Shown one piece after another: positions 60,781 to 64,000 of a DNA stretch of 64,000 bases (position 1 is its first letter; each line of letters opens with the position of its first letter). Below the pieces are notes generated by a model. That model was not told the DNA's origin. It saw only the letters and a program-made list of their open reading frames with translations, and ran no database searches. Source of the stretch: Desulfovibrio sp. An276 (GTDB lineage: Bacteria > Desulfobacterota > Desulfovibrionia > Desulfovibrionales > Desulfovibrionaceae); assembly GCF_002159665.1 (NCBI RefSeq), contig NZ_NFJC01000003.1, positions 1 through 64,000 on the forward strand, written 5' to 3'. A program made the position numbers and the translations under genes.

Positions 60781-61520
60781 CCAAAATCGCCATCATCCTC
60801 TTTGTTGTCCTTTTTGCCGGCTTTGCCGTATTCAACCTTTCCGGAAAGGCTCCCCTGCGAGGCATGGCCCATACGCCTGCAGGCCCCGATGCTGTCCTGC
60901 TTTCACGCGCAAGGCCTGCCCTCACCTTTGACCTTGCTCCCGGCATGCCCCTGCTTGCCAGGGGCTGGTGCACCGTGCGTCCCAGGACCAATCAGAGCGA
61001 ACCCGGTTCCGCCAGGGTCTGGCTTGCCCTCTACGGCCACAACAAAGGCCTTGTGGCAACGGCAGTGTGCGACGGCGAAAACAACTGGGAATGGCTCGCA
61101 GGCGAGCACACGGCCTTCCCTGCCATCCGCTCCATGCGCCAGGACATGGGCAAGCGCACGCTCTTTGAAAACCTCATGGTTCTGGACAAAAAGCACGACC
61201 CCTTCTGTACCGGCAAAAGCGCTGGCGTGTGTCTTGTCTACAGGGCAAGACTCTTGCAGGAATTCGAGCACTGCGAGATCATTGTCGAATACCACGAGGA
61301 GCTTGACCCAGGCCTTGTCCAGGACATTGCCTTTGCCACGGACTATCTGAACGCCTTCCAGACAAGGGCCAGGAAAGCCGTGCAAATCCGTCTTCTCGAC
61401 AAGGACGAGGCCGAGCGCATGGCCGAGAATATGGAAAAGATGGACACCCTGGACAAGGGTATCTCCCGTCAGCTTCTTGCCCGCTGGACAGGCGAAATGC
61501 ACAGGAAGGGCCAGCTCTAG
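60777..61520 (+). CDS. Membrane-anchored hypothetical protein
   Basis: 247 residues. An N-terminal hydrophobic stretch (about 3-20, IAIILFVVLFAGFAVFNL) acts as an anchor or uncleaved signal. The body has Cys residues in CTVRPRT, AVCDGENNWEWLAGEH, FCTGKSAGVCLVYRARLL, and a C-terminal acidic helix (DKDEAERMAENMEKMDTLDKG). I do not recognise the family; proteins of this look are common as lineage-specific genes in Desulfovibrio-type genomes. The start ATGA overlaps the antiporter stop, so it was co-translated with that gene. No enzyme motif is visible. Confidence 0.65.
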   Translation: MTKIAIILFVVLFAGFAVFNLSGKAPLRGMAHTPAGPDAVLLSRARPALTFDLAPGMPLLARGWCTVRPRTNQSEPGSARVWLALYGHNKGLVATAVCDGENNWEWLAGEHTAFPAIRSMRQDMGKRTLFENLMVLDKKHDPFCTGKSAGVCLVYRARLLQEFEHCEIIVEYHEELDPGLVQDIAFATDYLNAFQTRARKAVQIRLLDKDEAERMAENMEKMDTLDKGISRQLLARWTGEMHRKGQL

Positions 61521-62070
61521 CAGAAATCCGGAAGCTCTGCCCAAGCAAACATGCTTGGGAAACAAATATCTTTTGCCTCTTTCAGACAAATACGCAAAAC
61601 CCGTCTTTTCAAACAATAAGGCTGGTTTTTTCATGTACTTTTCAAAAATTAAAGAAAAATCGCACTCTTGTTTACCTCAAATATAAAAAGCATCTTCCCC
61701 AAAAAATATGGACAACATCTTGCTCTATTCCTTTAACTTGCATGGAAATATTTCCGCATACAGAAGAAACAAGGTCTATATTCTCCCTTCTGTGACAAAA
61801 AACGGTTCTTGCCCCTCCGCTCACAAGACGGTCTGTCATCATTGCCCGCCCCTTGAGAAAAAGGGCATCTGCCGCATATGGGCCATTTTGCGGGACTTTT
61901 TCCCTGCAAGGCGTATTTTGCGCCCAGTCTGTCCCTTGCGGAACAAGGGGCAGTGCGTTTTTCTCAAAGGCTTGCATGTGGCCCAAATAGCGCTATAGGA
62001 GGAGCAGACTGTCCCAGGTGTGGTATCAGGGCCGCACAAGGCCTGGGCTACGAGCAGGAGGTTTTTTGTC
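61521..62070. other. Intergenic region upstream of the SulP gene
   Basis: 550 bases with no convincing gene. There is a CCCAAGC-aaacat-GCTTGGG hairpin at 61539-61559 (no T-run; possible transcript end of the preceding gene). An AT-rich part at 61620-61720 probably holds the promoter. A CCCTTG-cggaa-CAAGGG inverted repeat lies at 61933-61949. A 96-codon frame at 61708-61998 has no recognisable content and no ribosome site. Confidence 0.5.
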
Positions 62071-63855
62071 ATGCAGGCAGACAGGTTCCTTCCCTTCCTT
62101 GGCGTTTTGCGCAACTACACGGTAAAGGACTTTCGAGCGGATCTCATGGGCGCTCTCACTGTCGCCCCCATGGCCATACCCCAGGCCATGGCCTACGCAC
62201 TCATTGCCGGCGTGCACCCACAGTACGGCATCTACGCCTGCATCTTTCCGGTCATCGTGGCTGCCCTCATGGGCTCCTCGCGCTATCTTATCGCAGGACC
62301 TACCAACGCCATCTCCATGGTGCTGCTCTCCTCGCTTGCCACAGTGAGCATAGGCGGCGTCATAGTGGCCGACATGCCCGCTGAGGTACGCATGCCCTAC
62401 ATCTTCATGATAGCCATTCTCTGCGGCCTCATACAGATAGGCATGGGCCTTGCGCGCCTTGGCGAGCTCACAAACTTCATTTCCCATTCGGTCATGACAG
62501 CCTTCGTGACCGGTGCAGCCCTGCTCATCGCTGCAGGCCAGCTTCCCACCATCCTGGGGATCAGCATTCCCAAGACCTCGGGATTCTTCCAGCAGATAGC
62601 CACCATCTTTGCGCACATTGGTGAGACAAATGACTGGAGCCTTTGCATCTGCCTTGCCACCATGCTCCTCATCCTGCTCTTCAAGCGCATCTCGCGCCGC
62701 TTCCCTGCCACTCTGGCAGGTCTTGCGGCAGCAGGGCTCCTCGCAGCCCTCACCGGAGCAGCAGAGCATGGGGTGCGCATGGTTGGTCCCATACCGAGCG
62801 TTCTTCCGCCACTCTCCCTGCCCACAACCTTCGATCCTGCGGTTTTGCGCGAGCTCTTCCTGCCTGCCCTGGCAGTCGCCCTGCTCGGCACTGTGGAATC
62901 CCTGACCATTGCGAAGCAGATGGCCACCATCAAGAGGGACGATTTCAACGGCTCCCAGGAGATGATAGCCCAGGGCCTTGGCAACGTCGTGGCTGGCCTG
63001 ACCTCTTCCCTGCCTGGCTGCGGATCCTTCACCCGCTCTGCCCTCATGTTTGCCTCCGGCGGCAAGACACGCCTTGGTGCTGTCTTCACAGGCCTTGCAG
63101 CCCTGCCCCTGCTCTTTGCGCTGGCTCCTCTGGTCAGCTGGCTGCCCATGCCTGCCTTAAGCGGTGTTTTGCTCCTTGCCTGCGCTCAGATGATAGATTT
63201 CGACTCCCTGCGCCTGAGCTTCAGGACAACACGCATAGATCGCATAGTCCTTGTGGTCACCCTGGCCTCGACCCTGCTCCTGGATCTCGAAAAGGCCATC
63301 TTCATAGGTGTGGTCATCTCCCTGGTCCTCTTCATCCGCGTGACCTCGCACCCACATGTGCGCAAGCTTCCCCACAACAGCCCGCTCTTGCGTTCCGTTC
63401 CGAACAGGCCCAAGGGACTTGTTGTCTACACCATCGAGGGAGCCCTCTACTTTGGCGCCATAAGCGAGCTTGAGAGAAAACTCCTCAAGCTGGAAAAAAT
63501 GCACGTCCGCCTCATTGTCCTGCATATCAACCGCGTCTTTTTCATCGACGCCTCCGGCGCCCATGCCCTGACCCTCTTCATCGAACGCTGCTACGCACGC
63601 TCCGTGCCTGTCATCCTTGTGGTGAGCAATCGCGAAATACGCGAGACCCTGCGCAAGGCAGGCATGCTCACCTATTTGAGCGAGGGCTTTCTCACCCACA
63701 GGCTTGAAGACGGCGTGCGCACTGGCATGGATCTTTTGAACCGCATTTCCTGCTGTGGGGACAGTTGCCCTGTGCCCGACACTGCCCAGGGCAATGTCGA
63801 AGCCAATCTTCAGAGCAATGAAGAAGCGAAAGAACGTACAGGAAACAAGGCCTGA
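62071..63855 (+). CDS. SulP-family anion transporter with STAS domain
   Basis: 594 residues. Membrane part (about 25-440) with the SulP signature AMAYALIAGVHPQYGIYACIFPVIVAALMGSSRYLIAGPTNAISM near residue 45, GALLIAAGQLPTILG and LTSSLPGCGSFTRSALMFASGGKTRLGAV. A C-terminal STAS domain (about 455-560: GLVVYTIEGALYFGAI, LIVLHINRVFFIDASGAHAL) follows, with the Ser/Asp region seen in anti-sigma antagonist folds. The family carries sulfate, bicarbonate, dicarboxylates or other anions; sulfate fits the metabolic setting but is not proven. ATG 62071 has AGGAGG ten bases upstream; a longer frame adds 17 residues. Confidence 0.92.
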   Translation: MQADRFLPFLGVLRNYTVKDFRADLMGALTVAPMAIPQAMAYALIAGVHPQYGIYACIFPVIVAALMGSSRYLIAGPTNAISMVLLSSLATVSIGGVIVADMPAEVRMPYIFMIAILCGLIQIGMGLARLGELTNFISHSVMTAFVTGAALLIAAGQLPTILGISIPKTSGFFQQIATIFAHIGETNDWSLCICLATMLLILLFKRISRRFPATLAGLAAAGLLAALTGAAEHGVRMVGPIPSVLPPLSLPTTFDPAVLRELFLPALAVALLGTVESLTIAKQMATIKRDDFNGSQEMIAQGLGNVVAGLTSSLPGCGSFTRSALMFASGGKTRLGAVFTGLAALPLLFALAPLVSWLPMPALSGVLLLACAQMIDFDSLRLSFRTTRIDRIVLVVTLASTLLLDLEKAIFIGVVISLVLFIRVTSHPHVRKLPHNSPLLRSVPNRPKGLVVYTIEGALYFGAISELERKLLKLEKMHVRLIVLHINRVFFIDASGAHALTLFIERCYARSVPVILVVSNREIRETLRKAGMLTYLSEGFLTHRLEDGVRTGMDLLNRISCCGDSCPVPDTAQGNVEANLQSNEEAKERTGNKA

Positions 63856-64000
63856 GTACGGATTTTTTCCGCACTTTCCAAATCCGGGGGAAAAGGGCTC
63901 ACAACGATCTTGCCAACAGGGGACATATTGGACAAAAATGCACCCTCCCATTTTTGTTCCATACAGTCCCTTTTCCTTCCTGCATTTCCCCCCACTCCCC

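Noticed and set aside
61708..61998. 96-codon frame upstream of the SulP gene
   Set aside because: No ribosome site, no similarity to any family I know, and random-looking composition; more likely leader or intergenic DNA.

Overview
The window looks like a chromosomal segment of a sulfate-reducing-type Desulfovibrionaceae bacterium. Most of it is GC-rich and Gram-negative in style: lipoproteins, an outer-membrane barrel, and inner-membrane proteins with large periplasmic domains. It carries a YedE/TusA/DUF3343 selenium-sulfur cluster, which is common in that group. The assignment is an inference from gene content and codon style; no rRNA or marker phylogeny is available here.

Layout. 1-2,100 is an AT-rich, gene-poor edge with one hypothetical gene. 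2,100-4,930 (minus) is a four-gene YedE cluster, preceded by a structured leader with an intrinsic terminator and a possible anti-terminator pairing. 5,400-9,300 (minus) holds a UPF0126/TRIC channel, a dicarboxylate symporter, a small outer-membrane barrel and upp. 9,550-11,950 (plus) holds a two-domain polyphosphate:AMP phosphotransferase overlapping a secreted EndA-type nuclease. 12,000-16,980 holds a MarR regulator, a DASS anion transporter, a DUF4143 ATPase and a ketopantoate reductase. 17,047-20,418 is a giant helicase that appears to fuse MrfA (YprA) and MrfB (YprB). 20,735-25,145 holds a SIS protein, an FmdB zinc ribbon, hemC and a Lon-family AAA protease, followed by a TetR regulator and a small exported protein.

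The centrepiece is 26,637-54,085. It contains SrfA, SrfB (actin-like ATPase) and SrfC (dynamin-like GTPase) homologues. Around them lie two paralogous Sel1 membrane proteins, a membrane-anchored trypsin-like protease, three small lipoproteins, a glycine-zipper lipoprotein and a WYL regulator. The WYL gene shares a divergent control region with the srfB side, and that region contains two copies of one palindrome exactly 210 bp apart. Next comes a sharply AT-rich block (41.8-48.3 kb) encoding a Sel1 lipoprotein, an FHA-trypsin fusion, a vWA-FHA membrane protein, a zinc-ribbon FHA protein, a PP2C phosphatase and a Ser/Thr kinase. GC-rich sequence then resumes with a PpkA-C-terminal-like vWA protein, a LolD-like ATPase, an FtsX-like permease and a formylglycine-enzyme-like protein. 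These last genes match the TagT/TagS/TagR plus PpkA/PppA/Fha threonine-phosphorylation pathway known from type VI secretion, but no type VI structural gene is visible. My reading is a trans-envelope phospho-signalling system attached to SrfABC: kinase, phosphatase and FHA readers inside; proteases, vWA and Sel1 domains outside.

54,165-63,855 is ordinary chromosome: a beta-hydroxyacid dehydrogenase, a methyltransferase, a P-loop GTPase-like protein, two near-identical tRNA-Pro(GGG) genes in a tandem duplication, an MFS transporter, an antiporter gene interrupted by an in-frame TAG, a hypothetical membrane-anchored protein, and a SulP transporter with a STAS domain. No CRISPR array or intact insertion sequence was seen.
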